Assembly: GCF_000007305.1 (NCBI RefSeq)
Contig: NC_003413.1
Span: 739,318-803,317 of the forward strand
Length of the DNA stretch: 64,000 bases
Direction of reading: 5' to 3'
Source of the DNA: Pyrococcus furiosus DSM 3638
GTDB lineage: Archaea > Methanobacteriota_B > Thermococci > Thermococcales > Thermococcaceae
Of this stretch, positions 33,415 through 42,956 are shown piece after piece. Made by a program: the position numbers and the translations under genes. Position 1 is the first letter of the stretch. The number at the start of each line of letters is the position of its first letter. A model generated the notes under the pieces. The model made no database searches. It had not been told where the DNA came from and worked only from the letters and a program-made list of their open reading frames with translations.

Positions 33415-34346
33415 ACCCTAGTTCCCATTAGATCGTTAGAGTTATAAGCACTTAAGTCTTTTGGTTGATTGGTGGTTGTATTGAGCTTTCAAAGGAAAAT
33501 CCTGATCATAAAATCCGAAATCTATCCGATAGTCAGCAAACACTACCCGAAAAACACTCGCAGGGAAGTAATCAGCCTCTACGACCTGATAACCTTCGCA
33601 ATACTAGCACACTTGCACTTTAACGGAGTTTACAAGCACGCTTACAGAGTCCTAATCGAAGAAATGAAGCTGTTCCCCAAAATCAGGTACAACAAACTAA
33701 CAGAACGCTTGAACAGGCACGAAAAACTCCTGCTCCTAGCGCAGGAAGAATTATTCAAAAAACACGCCAGAGAATACGTTAGAATACTGGACTCAAAGCC
33801 CATTCAGACCAAGGAGTTGGCCAGAAAAAACAGGAAGGATAAGGAGGGTTCTTCAGAAGTCATCTCTGAAAAGCCCGCAGTTGGGTTTGTTCCCTCTAAA
33901 AAAAGTTTTACTATGGGTACAAGCTGACCTGTTACTCTGATGGAAATTTGCTGGCTTTACTGTCTGTTGATCCGGCGAATAAGCATGATGTGAGTGTTGT
34001 CCGGGAAAAGTTCTGGGTGATTGTTGAGGAGTTTTCTGGCTGTTTTCTGTTTTTGGATAAGGGGTATGTTAGCAGGGGGCTCGAGGAGGAATTTCTGAGG
34101 TTTGGCGTTGTTTACACGCCAGTAAAGCGGGGGAATCAGATTAGTAATCTGGAGGAGAAGAAGTTTTACAAGTACTTGTCTGACTTTCGCAGGAGGATTG
34201 AGACTTTGTTTTCGAAGTTTTCTGAGTTTCTTCTGAGGCCGAGCAGGAGTGTTAGTTTGAGGGGGTTAGCTGTCAGGATTTTAGGGGCGATTCTGGCCGT
34301 GAATCTGGACAGATTATACAACTTCACAGGTGGTGGGAACTAGGGT
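33415..34346 (+). mobile_element. IS982-family insertion sequence, copy A (about 932 bp)
   Basis: Terminal repeats ACCCTAGTTCCCA (left) and TGGGAACTAGGGT (right). It interrupts glycosyltransferase B, with the intervening ~200 codons lost, so its insertion was followed by or linked to a deletion. No convincing target duplication is seen (left flank GATACTTT, right TTCTAGCA). Confidence 0.88.
33469..34343 (+). CDS. IS982 transposase, two frames joined at an A7 run
   Basis: The first frame (to 33927) has ITFAILAHLHFNGVYKHAYR and PKIRYNKLTERLNRHEKLLL and RILDSKPIQTKE with the first catalytic Asp; it ends KKSFTMGTS. One base back at CTAAAAAAAG the second frame reads KFYYGYKLTCYSDGNLLALL, SVDPANKHDVSVV, LFLDKGYVSRGLEEEF and NFTGGGN to 34343. 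A minus-one slip on the A7 run would make one protein of about 290 residues. The same break is in copy B, so programmed slippage is possible; otherwise both are relics of a frameshifted parent. The start is probably TTG 33481 (ATG in copy B). Confidence 0.75.
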
Positions 34347-34713
34347 TTCTAGCAATCTTCTGTTTTACACTTTTTGGTGGGTCACAGTGGGTATGATAAA
34401 GATGAATTATCTTCGCTTTTGGATGAAGCATTTTGTAAATCATCGTTGGAATTACCGTAAACCAGCCTCCTTGCGATAAAACAAATTTTGGTTTTAATTT
34501 ATTGAGTCGCCTAGTAGCTTTAATGACGTAGAATACCTGATTTTTAGACAGTTTTTCTTCTACTTCTGTTGGCTCTCCTTTTCGAATTAGCAAAAATAAA
34601 CGGATACCTCTCTTTTGGAGGGCTTTGACAAGGTTTTGAGTGTAGACTTTTACTCCTCCTCCATCGGAATTGAGGCCATAACTAGATAGTATTGCTAAAT
34701 CCAATATAATCAC
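34347..34713 (-). pseudogene. Family 4 glycosyltransferase B, 5' part (cut by IS982)
   Basis: MIILDLAILSSYGLNSDGGG VKVYTQNLVKALQKRGIRLF, KFVLSQGGWFTVIPTMIYKM, IIHLYHTHCDPPKSVKQKIA: a paralogue of glycosyltransferase A with the same acceptor-domain motifs (GLNSDGGG, LSQGGWFT, HTH). It is cut at KQKIAR by the IS982 end. Its ATG overlaps the stop of the glycosyltransferase upstream (ATGA), so these genes formed one operon. Confidence 0.8.
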
Positions 34714-35844
34714 CTCTTAGTATTTTTATCTTGTTCTATTGCAGAAAAATACATTTCCAAAAGTTTTCTTGCTATCACTTCATCTTTCCATCTTTCTTCA
34801 GCTACCTTTTTACCTTCTCTTCCCATCTTCGATCTTAAATGTTTATCTGAAAGTAGCGTTACAAGCTTTTCAGCTATATCTTTGGGATTATTTGGATCAA
34901 CTAAGAATCCAGTTTCACCATCTTCAATCATGTAAGGAATCCCTCCAACTCTTGAAGCAATTACAGGAGTTCCAGTTGCCATTGCTTCTGCAATTACCAT
35001 TCCAAAGGTTTCTTCAAATGAAGTTAAAGCAACAATTGAAGCTTTAGAATAAAGTTCTAACATTTTTTCATAAGATACCTTACCCGTGAATTCAACATTT
35101 AGATTGCTTTTCTCTGCAAGCTTCCTTAATTCCATTTCATAACTTTTATCTCCCGAAGCAGTAAAAATTATTTTATAATCCCTCAATTCTTCCTTAATTG
35201 TAGATGCAGCTCTGAGAAAACCCAATTGGTTCTTACGTGGTATTAAAGTAGCAGGATACAAAATCACCGGTTCTTCTCTCTTTTCAACATTGAAAAACTC
35301 CTCTGAAACAGGATTTTCAATAACTACCGCTTTTGACGTATCAAAGCCCTTCGACTTTAGCTCTTCCAAAACATTAAGGAGATATTGCTACGAATTTTGT
35401 AAACTTTTTATGGTACGCTCTTAGCCTTTTTTCATAAAGATAATACCATAATTTTGCATATAAACTCTTTGTAAACATCTTTTCTTTCCAAACTATACCG
35501 TGAAGAGTAAAAATAGTAGGAATCTTTTTCAAAATCCATGGAAATATCTCATACAAGTCATGCGAGTGCACGAGGTCTGGCTTTTCAAGTTTTCTTGATA
35601 CAAATAAGGCCTGAATCTCTCCTGTAAATGTTACAGGTGGAAATCTTTTTGTTCCGATGATGTTTATGTTGTCCGTTAATTTTTTGCTTTTGATTTTGTC
35701 ATTGATAGAAAGAAAGGTGATTTCAATATCTTCTCTTTCCAACTCTTTATTTATCTTTATGAACCCCTTAAGTGTGTTATGGACTACTGCCGCCGGGCCC
35801 AAATACGGCCTTGATATATTTGGTGCTATGGCAAGGATTTTCAT
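34710..35844 (-). pseudogene. Family 4 glycosyltransferase C, one-base frameshift
   Basis: The N-terminal half (ILAIAPNISRPYLGPAAVVH, DLVHSHDLYEIFPWILKKIP, TLHGIVWKEKMF) stops after FVAISP. One extra A at about 35373 explains it: removing it gives FVAISPYVLEELKSKGFD and then PATLIPRKNQLGFLRAASTI, FEETFGMVIAEAMATGTPVI, SRVGGIPYMIEDGETGFLVD. All GT4 motifs, including the E(x)7E (FGMVIAE), are present. Either a true single-base mutation or a sequencing error; if the latter, this is a functional enzyme of about 377 residues. Confidence 0.85.
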
Positions 35845-35856
35845 TTTTATCTCCTC

Positions 35857-37566
35857 CTAGACTAGATGCATGATTAAAATATTATTATTGTTATAAATTA
35901 TTCCTTCATTCTCAGATAACTCTTTAATAACCAAATTTAAGGTACTCAAAGGTAAATGTGGAGTTTGTGTCCATCTTCCACCGAGGTAAAAAAGTCTGTT
36001 TTCAAGTAAGTCTTTTCTGAAAACAAACAAGCAATTACAGTTCTTCACCTCTTCAAAAGTTTTTGGTGTTACCCGGTTTATATCTTTAAGAGCTCCAGAA
36101 GCCATTAAACTTGTTTTTAAGTACCTCAAATTCCAAGAATAATCCCAATCAGATGCTATTGGGATATTTCCTTGCTTGGATATTACAAATTTTCCTGCCT
36201 CAATTTCAGAATCGTGCCAGCCGGTCCTTTGGGAGTAATAAGGCACAAGCGGATTATCATCGTTGGCCACATTTGCTTTGAACATCAGCATACTCAAAGC
36301 ACAGATAAAAATAAGGTTAAAAACTATTATCACTTTTTTTCTCTCATATAAATTAGCCAATACAGACCCAACAAAAGCAGAGGATAGAACTTCACCATAA
36401 TACCAAAACCTATGAGCTATTCCACTCAGGGCAGGAGTTAAGAAACTTACAGCTCCAGCCAAAATGCTTATTGTTGCCAGGATGCTACTCAATGTTGACA
36501 ATTTTATTCCAAAAGCTCTTCGTTTAAGAGTCTTGACGAGCAGATAAAAAGTAATGATCCCTGCAATAGCGAAATATAAAACCATTCCCGAGCGAGCAAT
36601 TACGGCGTCTAAAAAAGTTGTTGGAAGCTTCGCTTCATATCGCTCTATATCGAATCCGTAAATAAACAGCTGTTTGAAAATAATTACTAGACTTTTTAAG
36701 TAAAACCCCGAATAAATACCCCAAACAAATAACGCTGAAACTATTAAAAAAGCAAAATGAGCCAAGTAAAACTTTGCACTCTTATCTTTTAAAATCAGAG
36801 ATAAAATTGAAATAACGAAGATTTGCCAGATCAAAAAAGTTAAGCTAACTGTATGCATAAATGCAAGAGCTATTGCCACCAATACTGACAAAAATTTAAT
36901 CATGAGGTTGTGATATTCTCTAAAATAAATGAGATAAAAGATGAGAAATGCCAAAGCCACGCCGAGGGTGTTCGGAACTATGTTCTTACCAACCATATCT
37001 AAAACATTATCCGAAATTGCTACAAGTAAGATAGATACTAGACCAACCTGATCATCAAAAAGCTTTTTTGAGTATAGGAAAGCAACGAGCATCAATAAGA
37101 TTAAAGTTGGAAATCCGGCAAACAAAACTTGAGCCCATTTGTAGCTTAAGTTTGTTAAAACGATCCCACTCGCAATTACTAGGTGAAAATTCGGCATTCT
37201 AACATAGGGAATGGGAATTTGCTCGTATGGCGGAATGCTACCTCTCTTTACAATCTCTTCAACCAAAATCCAATGAAACCAAGGGTCTCTTCCTAGAACT
37301 GTTTTGTAGAGAGCTTGCTGGGTTAGTGTGAATGACAATGCTACTAAAAGCACTTCTACAAAAATCAAAAATTTAACTTCTGATCTTGAATTTCTTCCAA
37401 AAAATATAATTTGTGCAAATGTTACTCCCACTGCCAAGGTAAGAAGATAGAAATAACTCTCTGGTCGTATGTAAATATCTTCTCGGTAATAATAAACAAA
37501 AGATGATGCTATTAACAGCAGAGAATACAAAATTACAAGGAATTTAAAAATTCGAATGTTATTCAT
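35857..37566 (-). CDS. Multispanning membrane protein, probably GT-C-fold glycosyltransferase
   Basis: About 569 residues from ATG 37566, with roughly 12 membrane helices in the first 430 residues and a soluble tail (about 435-569). GRDPWFHWILVEEIVKRGSI in the first large loop, with acidic residues just after the first helices, resembles the DxD-bearing loop of STT3/PMT-like enzymes that use polyprenyl-phosphate sugars. AHRFWYYGEVLSSAF is a second notable loop. Probable role: adding a sugar outside the membrane, or polymerising or transferring the glycan. The start follows GAGGTG; it overlaps the upstream glycosyltransferase stop by 4 bp. Confidence 0.6.
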   Translation of the reverse strand: MNNIRIFKFLVILYSLLLIASSFVYYYREDIYIRPESYFYLLTLAVGVTFAQIIFFGRNSRSEVKFLIFVEVLLVALSFTLTQQALYKTVLGRDPWFHWILVEEIVKRGSIPPYEQIPIPYVRMPNFHLVIASGIVLTNLSYKWAQVLFAGFPTLILLMLVAFLYSKKLFDDQVGLVSILLVAISDNVLDMVGKNIVPNTLGVALAFLIFYLIYFREYHNLMIKFLSVLVAIALAFMHTVSLTFLIWQIFVISILSLILKDKSAKFYLAHFAFLIVSALFVWGIYSGFYLKSLVIIFKQLFIYGFDIERYEAKLPTTFLDAVIARSGMVLYFAIAGIITFYLLVKTLKRRAFGIKLSTLSSILATISILAGAVSFLTPALSGIAHRFWYYGEVLSSAFVGSVLANLYERKKVIIVFNLIFICALSMLMFKANVANDDNPLVPYYSQRTGWHDSEIEAGKFVISKQGNIPIASDWDYSWNLRYLKTSLMASGALKDINRVTPKTFEEVKNCNCLFVFRKDLLENRLFYLGGRWTQTPHLPLSTLNLVIKELSENEGIIYNNNNILIMHLV

Positions 37567-38732
37567 TTCAGCACACCTCTGTAAACTTCTAAAGTCTTTT
37601 TCGCAATATTCTCCCATGTGAACTGCTCAGCATACTTTCTTATCTTTTCTCTATCCCATTCTTTCTCTAAGGCAATTAAAATTTTCTCTGCTAACTCTTT
37701 TGGATTCGCCGGCTCACAAAGTAACCCATAATCTTCAGAAATTATTATCTCTTCACTACCACCATTTCTCGTAGCTACAACTGGAACTCCGCATGCCATA
37801 GCTTCAATTTGAACTACTCCAAAGCTTTCTCTCAAACTCGGCAAAACAAACAAATCAGCAGCATTCATCCATAGTGGAATTTCATCGTGAGGTTTTGAAC
37901 CTGCGAACAAAACACGATGTCCAAGATATAAATTATCAGCAAGCTTTTTTAGGTGTGATAGCAACTTCCCGCTACCAACGAGTATTAAAAACGCATCTGA
38001 AGTATTTTCAGCCACTTTGGAAAATGCTCTTAAAAGATATTCATGACCTTTAACACGTGAGTACATGTTAGCAACATTAATAATGATCTTCTCATATTCA
38101 ACCAGATTCAACTTTCTACGAGCTATTTCTTGAGGTATCGGATAAAATTTGTTCCCATCAAACCCATTGGGAATATATCGTATTTTGCTTGGTGTAATAC
38201 CTACTCTACTAAATAAATCGATATCACCCTTCCGCACCCTAACTATTATGTCTGCCTTTTGCCATATTTCTCGTGCCAAAGGATCTCTAGTAGTAATATA
38301 CCTGTTAAATGTTTGCGAAGTATGCTCCGTTATGACTAACGGAACCTTGTATTCCTCTTTTAATTTTACTCCAACTGCACCACTTGGCCAAGTATAGTGA
38401 GCGTGGATGATATCAAATTTAATGTCTTTCTTTTTTATGAAATTTGTCAGTGCTCTGTGCTCAAGCCATATCCACTCCCTTCGAAGCTTTGAATACGCTA
38501 TGGGAAACAAGGGATTTATGTATTTCACAAAGTGAACGTGAACATTTTCTCCAATCGCATAATCTCTGTATGAAGTTTTTCTGTATAATTCAATTCCTCG
38601 TGGTATTGGAACTATGACGTTGATCTCTTCAACGAATTCTGATAGTGCCTTGACTTGTTCTTTGACAAATATATTGGCTGTATAAGAATTATCTTTATTC
38701 GGAAAGTCATTTACCATCACCAGAACCCTCAT
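37563..38732 (-). CDS. Family 4 glycosyltransferase
   Basis: 389 residues. The N-terminal domain has VLVMVNDFPNKDNSYTANIF, HAHYTWPSGAVGVKLKEEY and PLVITEHTSQTFNR; the C-terminal domain has NVANMYSRVKGHEYLLRAFS, VGSGKLLSHLK and PSLRESFGVVQIEAMACGVP (E-x7-E motif E...E). Retaining, nucleotide-sugar-dependent, cytosolic-face enzyme of the glycan pathway. It sits directly between the asparagine-synthase-like gene (0 bp gap) and the GT-C-like gene (4 bp overlap), so operonic. Confidence 0.9.
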   Translation of the reverse strand: MRVLVMVNDFPNKDNSYTANIFVKEQVKALSEFVEEINVIVPIPRGIELYRKTSYRDYAIGENVHVHFVKYINPLFPIAYSKLRREWIWLEHRALTNFIKKKDIKFDIIHAHYTWPSGAVGVKLKEEYKVPLVITEHTSQTFNRYITTRDPLAREIWQKADIIVRVRKGDIDLFSRVGITPSKIRYIPNGFDGNKFYPIPQEIARRKLNLVEYEKIIINVANMYSRVKGHEYLLRAFSKVAENTSDAFLILVGSGKLLSHLKKLADNLYLGHRVLFAGSKPHDEIPLWMNAADLFVLPSLRESFGVVQIEAMACGVPVVATRNGGSEEIIISEDYGLLCEPANPKELAEKILIALEKEWDREKIRKYAEQFTWENIAKKTLEVYRGVLK

Positions 38733-40343
38733 CTATACTCCCTCCAAGTTAGCCAAGCACCACTCTGCAACGATTCCATTAAACTCCGAAAGATACCATT
38801 TGCGATTCATTTTTCTCAGCAGAGGCTTAGCAACCACGTAAAGATTATTTTCGTCTTTCTGGATTAAATCTTTGAGAGGTCTTTTGATTTGAGAGGGTAA
38901 ATTTTTTTCTGCGAAATACCGAATATGCCTAAAAATTTCCATTGAATGGAAAATGCGATGGTAGAATTCTAGAGCCATCGTATTAGCGACATCTTTTTGA
39001 GATAAAACTACCCCAAAATCCTTGAATACACTTTCACGCAAAGCATCACTGTAAATTACTTCTTTGGTCTTATATTCTAAGGGAACTCTTCTAAAGAATT
39101 CTACCAATTCTAAATCCCAGAGAGGGATTGCATGGCGATAGCCGAAAAATTCGTAGGTTCTGTTGGAGTTAACTATAAATTTAGCTTGCCTTTCTTTCAT
39201 GTTCCAGTTATCATCTAAGCTGTAAGGCAGAGTATGCTCAGAAAAACTATTCAGGTATTCATTTATCTTTTTAACTACATATGGAGAAAGTTTTATGTGC
39301 TCGTTTACGATATAATGTTTAATGAGTATAGTATTAAAAACATCTCTCTTAGATTTTGGAATGGGCAGCTTGCGCAAATGACTCCCTCCGAGAAAGTCTC
39401 CAGAATGCCCCGGCACAATTATTGAATTCTTTGGAATTACCGAGTTATCGTGAAGATGTTTAAAAACAAAGAAATCCTGCAAGTGTATTGTGGAAACATG
39501 ATTAAATGCGTATTTGTAAAACTCCAAGAAGAAATCTCTTTCAGGATAATCTGGATCTACAATATCTTCGTTCTGCTCAACAAATATCCACTCAAATTCC
39601 AGATTTTTGGCAACTTCTCTCGCAACTCTGACTTCTGTGGAATCTGGCTTACCATACGTGTAGAGAATAACGTTTTCATATCCATTCTTCTTGAGCATTG
39701 TAGCTATGGCCCTCGAGTCATACCCTCCGCTTAGTGGAATGACGATCGTATCACCATTTGCCATTAAAATCAATCTTTTTATCGCTTTATCAAGAATTTT
39801 CAAAAATTCTTTTTTAAGAGCATCTGAAGAGTCTTTTAGAAGCTCATCCTGAGTAACTGTATAATCGTGGTAAAATTTTCTCATAATCTGCCCATCTTCG
39901 CTTATAACTACTATCTCTCCTGCTTGGACTTGGTAAACTCCATTAATTAGTGTTTCTGGTCCTGTAACATACCCGCACCTTAAGAACTCTGTTTTTAGAT
40001 CTTTATTGTATTGGCCATCTATTTTTTTCTTAATAAAGAAAGTATCATCAGAGATTAGAATTTCATCATTGGCAACAGCGTAAAACATTGGAAAAGTCCT
40101 TGTTGTGTCTGAAATCAAATGTATTTTATCATCTGTTTTAATTGCAATCGAAAAAATGCCATAAAAAGTTGTGAGTATGTTCTCAAGCTTAACACCTTTT
40201 TCAAGATGCTCTAATAAAAGCTTGACTAAGTCCTCTTTTTGGTATAAGGTGCTCTCGTGTATTACATATCCTTTCACGTAGATTCCTTGTTTTTCATACC
40301 ACAGGTATCCGTAGTTATGCCTAAATTTAATATCTATTTTCAT
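38733..40343 (-). CDS. Asparagine-synthase-like amidotransferase without glutaminase Cys
   Basis: 536 residues. The synthetase PP-loop is VIPLSGGYDSRAIATML near residue 203, with LYTYGKPDSTEVRVAREVAK after it and GHSGDFLGG near 320, the AsnB fold. The N-terminal region (about 1-170) resembles the Ntn glutaminase domain (GIFSIAIKTDDKIHLISDTT R) but starts MKIDIKF, with no Cys2 nucleophile, so glutamine cannot be hydrolysed in the usual way. In a polysaccharide cluster such proteins probably amidate a uronic-acid carboxylate or another sugar acid, using free ammonia. True asparagine synthesis is the alternative. Confidence 0.75.
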   Translation of the reverse strand: MKIDIKFRHNYGYLWYEKQGIYVKGYVIHESTLYQKEDLVKLLLEHLEKGVKLENILTTFYGIFSIAIKTDDKIHLISDTTRTFPMFYAVANDEILISDDTFFIKKKIDGQYNKDLKTEFLRCGYVTGPETLINGVYQVQAGEIVVISEDGQIMRKFYHDYTVTQDELLKDSSDALKKEFLKILDKAIKRLILMANGDTIVIPLSGGYDSRAIATMLKKNGYENVILYTYGKPDSTEVRVAREVAKNLEFEWIFVEQNEDIVDPDYPERDFFLEFYKYAFNHVSTIHLQDFFVFKHLHDNSVIPKNSIIVPGHSGDFLGGSHLRKLPIPKSKRDVFNTILIKHYIVNEHIKLSPYVVKKINEYLNSFSEHTLPYSLDDNWNMKERQAKFIVNSNRTYEFFGYRHAIPLWDLELVEFFRRVPLEYKTKEVIYSDALRESVFKDFGVVLSQKDVANTMALEFYHRIFHSMEIFRHIRYFAEKNLPSQIKRPLKDLIQKDENNLYVVAKPLLRKMNRKWYLSEFNGIVAEWCLANLEGV

Positions 40344-40361
40344 TTTAGCTACCCTCTTCTT

Positions 40362-40679
40362 TTAAATGTAATCTCTGAACTTTCTGAAAAGCTTATCTCC
40401 CAAGCTCCAGTTTCTTCCATCTGGAATGAAATAAAGTGTAGATATAATGTCAATATCTACGTTCTCTGGCTTGTTTTTTAAATCAACCAAATTCCTTTTT
40501 GAATATTTCTCAACATTTCCGAAGTATGAAAATGGCAAGTAATGAGCTAGTTCAGAGAGATAGTTGTGACGGACTAAAACATAAATTCTTCCAACTTCCT
40601 TAGCCATTGCTTCTGTAAAATCTTTTATAAAAGAATTGTAGTGGGGGGCTATTATAAGAACTCTCTTTTTATCTATCAA
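40362..40679 (-). pseudogene. Glycosyltransferase N-terminal fragment
   Basis: 105 residues, RVLIIAPHYNSFIKDFTEAM AKEVGRIYVLVRHNYLSELA, then GNVEKYSKRNLVDLKNKPEN and FIPDGRNWSLGDKLFRKF. It reads like the acceptor domain of a GT4 protein but ends where the second half should begin, 18 bp before the next gene. The start is TTG 40679 with GGTGAT eight bases upstream, inside the end of the epimerase gene. Probably a deletion product. Confidence 0.55.
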
Positions 40680-41745
40680 CGTTCTTTATCACCTCCGCAA
40701 TTTTTTCCGAAGCTCTCCCATCGCCAAACTTGTAGGTGTAAGTTTCTCCCGATGGTTCAAATTCTCTAACAGCTCTAAGTATTTTCTCTTTATCTGCCCC
40801 AACAAGCACGTTCCAACCATCTTCAACCGTCTCTACCCACTCAGTTCTTTCTCTCAAAGTTATGCAAGGTACCTTTAAAAAATACGCTTCTTTCTGCACA
40901 CCACCACTATCAGTCAGTATCTTTTTTGCGTTCTTTTCTAACATTAGCATGTCTAAATAACCAACGGGTTTAATCAAAATTACATTTTCAGCTTTTTTGA
41001 GTGAATCATAAAGTCCGTAAGCTTTTAGGACCTTTTCAGTTCTCGGATGAACTGGAAAAACAATTGTCTCTTTACATTCTACAAAGGCATCAATTATGTT
41101 CTTTAACCTCTCAAGGTTATCCGTATTTTCAGCTCTGTGAACAGTTGCTAAACAAAATTCTTTTGGTTTTAATCCTAACTTATTCAAGATTTCTGAGCAT
41201 CTTTCAGCAATTTTGACGTTATATAAAAGAGCATCAAGCATAACGTCTCCAGTCAGATAAACACCGTTCCGTATTCCTTCGTTATACAAGTTTTTTACAG
41301 CGGTTTCTGTTGGGGCGAATAGGTAATCGCTAACATGATCTGTCAAAATTCTGTTTATTTCCTCTGGCATAGATTTATCAAAACTTCTCAATCCCGCCTC
41401 AACATGAGCAACTTTAATTTTTAGTTTAGCCGCAGCTAAAGCTCCAGCAAGAGTTGAGTTGGTGTCCCCAAAAACCATAACAAGGTCTGGTTTTTCTTTA
41501 ATTAAAACTTCTTCAATTTTTTTAAGCATCTCTCCAATCTGATAACCATGGCTTCCAGAACCAACACCAAGGTTGTAATCTGGCTCTGGGATATTCAATT
41601 GTTCAAAAAATATTCTATCCATCTCATAATCATAATGCTGTCCAGTATGGATTACAACTTCTTCAAAATACTTTCTTAATTCTCTCGAAACCGGAGCCAT
41701 TTTAATGAATTGTGGGCGAGCACCTACAATAGTAGCGATTTTCAT
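40669..41745 (-). CDS. wecB: UDP-N-acetylglucosamine 2-epimerase (non-hydrolysing)
   Basis: 358 residues. IATIVGARPQFIKMAPVSRE, VVIHTGQHYDYEMDRIFFEQ, GDTNSTLAGALAAAKL, AHVEAGLRSFDKSMPEEINR and LTDSGGVQKEAYFLKVPCIT are all signatures of WecB/MnaA-type epimerases. It interconverts UDP-GlcNAc and UDP-ManNAc, or acts WbpI-like on the diacetamido uronate made by the wbp-like operon in this window; sequence motifs do not separate the two. It overlaps the glycosyltransferase upstream by 4 bp. Confidence 0.9.
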   Translation of the reverse strand: MKIATIVGARPQFIKMAPVSRELRKYFEEVVIHTGQHYDYEMDRIFFEQLNIPEPDYNLGVGSGSHGYQIGEMLKKIEEVLIKEKPDLVMVFGDTNSTLAGALAAAKLKIKVAHVEAGLRSFDKSMPEEINRILTDHVSDYLFAPTETAVKNLYNEGIRNGVYLTGDVMLDALLYNVKIAERCSEILNKLGLKPKEFCLATVHRAENTDNLERLKNIIDAFVECKETIVFPVHPRTEKVLKAYGLYDSLKKAENVILIKPVGYLDMLMLEKNAKKILTDSGGVQKEAYFLKVPCITLRERTEWVETVEDGWNVLVGADKEKILRAVREFEPSGETYTYKFGDGRASEKIAEVIKNVDR

Positions 41746-42953
41746 AATAATCCCCCCAGATTTTCATAAATCTTTAAAAACTCCCCTTCTTGCGATTCCC
41801 ATAAAAACTTTGCCCTCTTTTTGCTATCACGATTACCTCTATTTTCTAACTCCTTTTCCAAGGCTTCAGCGATCTCTTTGGGAGAAATTTTGTTAATTAT
41901 AATGCTGGGATAGTCAATACTTTTCAAGAAATTCGCCATATACGTTTTGTTACTCACTATAACTTTTGTACCACATGCAAGGCTTTCAAAAAGTTTCCAT
42001 GGCATCCCAATTCTTGTATTAATTCCTTCAATAAAGACGACGTAAGATATATCTGCAGCACATAGATATAAAATAGCTTTCTCTCTTGGTACCATTGGTA
42101 CAAGCGATACAATGTCTTCAAGATTCTTTTCTTTAACAAAATTCCAAATTTCATCCTTGGACGGTCCCCCTCCAACTATTACGAACCTAACCTTGTTCTG
42201 AAGATTTTTCTTTTTCAAAATTTCAGTAGCTTCAACTAGCTCCTTTACAGCAGTATCCGGTCTTATATGACCAACAAAAGCAATTATGAGCTTATCCTTT
42301 GGCAGACCCAAAATTTCTCTTGCTTCCATTTTGTCTATCATGGGAATATATTTCTCGGAAGGATAGTTGTAAAAAACGTAAACTGGCGCATTTGTAATGG
42401 TTCTAAGATAAGAAGCAACTGGCTCGCTAACGGTCAAAACAACATCTGCACATTTGATTAACAATTTCTCAAGCTTTTCAGCAACTTTACCAACAAGGGT
42501 CCCATACCAGTCCTTGTAAACATTTGGGGTTAACTCATGACAATCGTAAACAACCCTGACTCTTTTTCTGAAAAACATCTTAAGTAAATAAGCTGCTAAA
42601 AGAGTGTTAAAGTCGTTTGCGTGCACTATTATCTTTCTATATTTTCTAATAAGCTTGATTCCATAAAAGAAACCTAAAATTTGTAGTAGAATGGCTGCAA
42701 CAGCGTATTTTAGCTTGTTAAATTCTTTTGAAGTCAAGATCTTCATAGTTCTAACAATCAATTTGTTATCTATATTTGTATCTTCGGCTTCTCCTTCTCT
42801 ATCCCAGCAAAAGACGTGAACTGTGAATCCAGCTTTAATCAAGCTTTCAGCTTCTTGTCTAACTCTTGGATCAATATAAAAATTATTTGCTAAAAGCATT
42901 AAAACAATTTTTGATGTCTTGTATGGCTCTATCTCCAATTTCACAGTTCTCAC
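41742..42953 (-). CDS. Family 4 glycosyltransferase
   Basis: 403 residues. YKTSKIVLMLLANNFYIDPR VRQEAESLIKAGF opens, VHANDFNTLLAAYLLKMFF and VYDCHELTPNVYKDWYGTLV follow, then IAFVGHIRPDTAVKELVEAT, VIVGGGPSKDE and IGMPWKLFESLACGTKVIVS in the donor domain. The E-x7-E region is altered (PWKLFESLACG keeps the second Glu), as in some GT4 subgroups. Probably adds a ManNAc-type or related sugar in the adjacent pathway. Three base pairs separate it from the acyltransferase upstream. Confidence 0.87.
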   Translation of the reverse strand: MRTVKLEIEPYKTSKIVLMLLANNFYIDPRVRQEAESLIKAGFTVHVFCWDREGEAEDTNIDNKLIVRTMKILTSKEFNKLKYAVAAILLQILGFFYGIKLIRKYRKIIVHANDFNTLLAAYLLKMFFRKRVRVVYDCHELTPNVYKDWYGTLVGKVAEKLEKLLIKCADVVLTVSEPVASYLRTITNAPVYVFYNYPSEKYIPMIDKMEAREILGLPKDKLIIAFVGHIRPDTAVKELVEATEILKKKNLQNKVRFVIVGGGPSKDEIWNFVKEKNLEDIVSLVPMVPREKAILYLCAADISYVVFIEGINTRIGMPWKLFESLACGTKVIVSNKTYMANFLKSIDYPSIIINKISPKEIAEALEKELENRGNRDSKKRAKFLWESQEGEFLKIYENLGGLL

Positions 42954-42956
42954 CGT

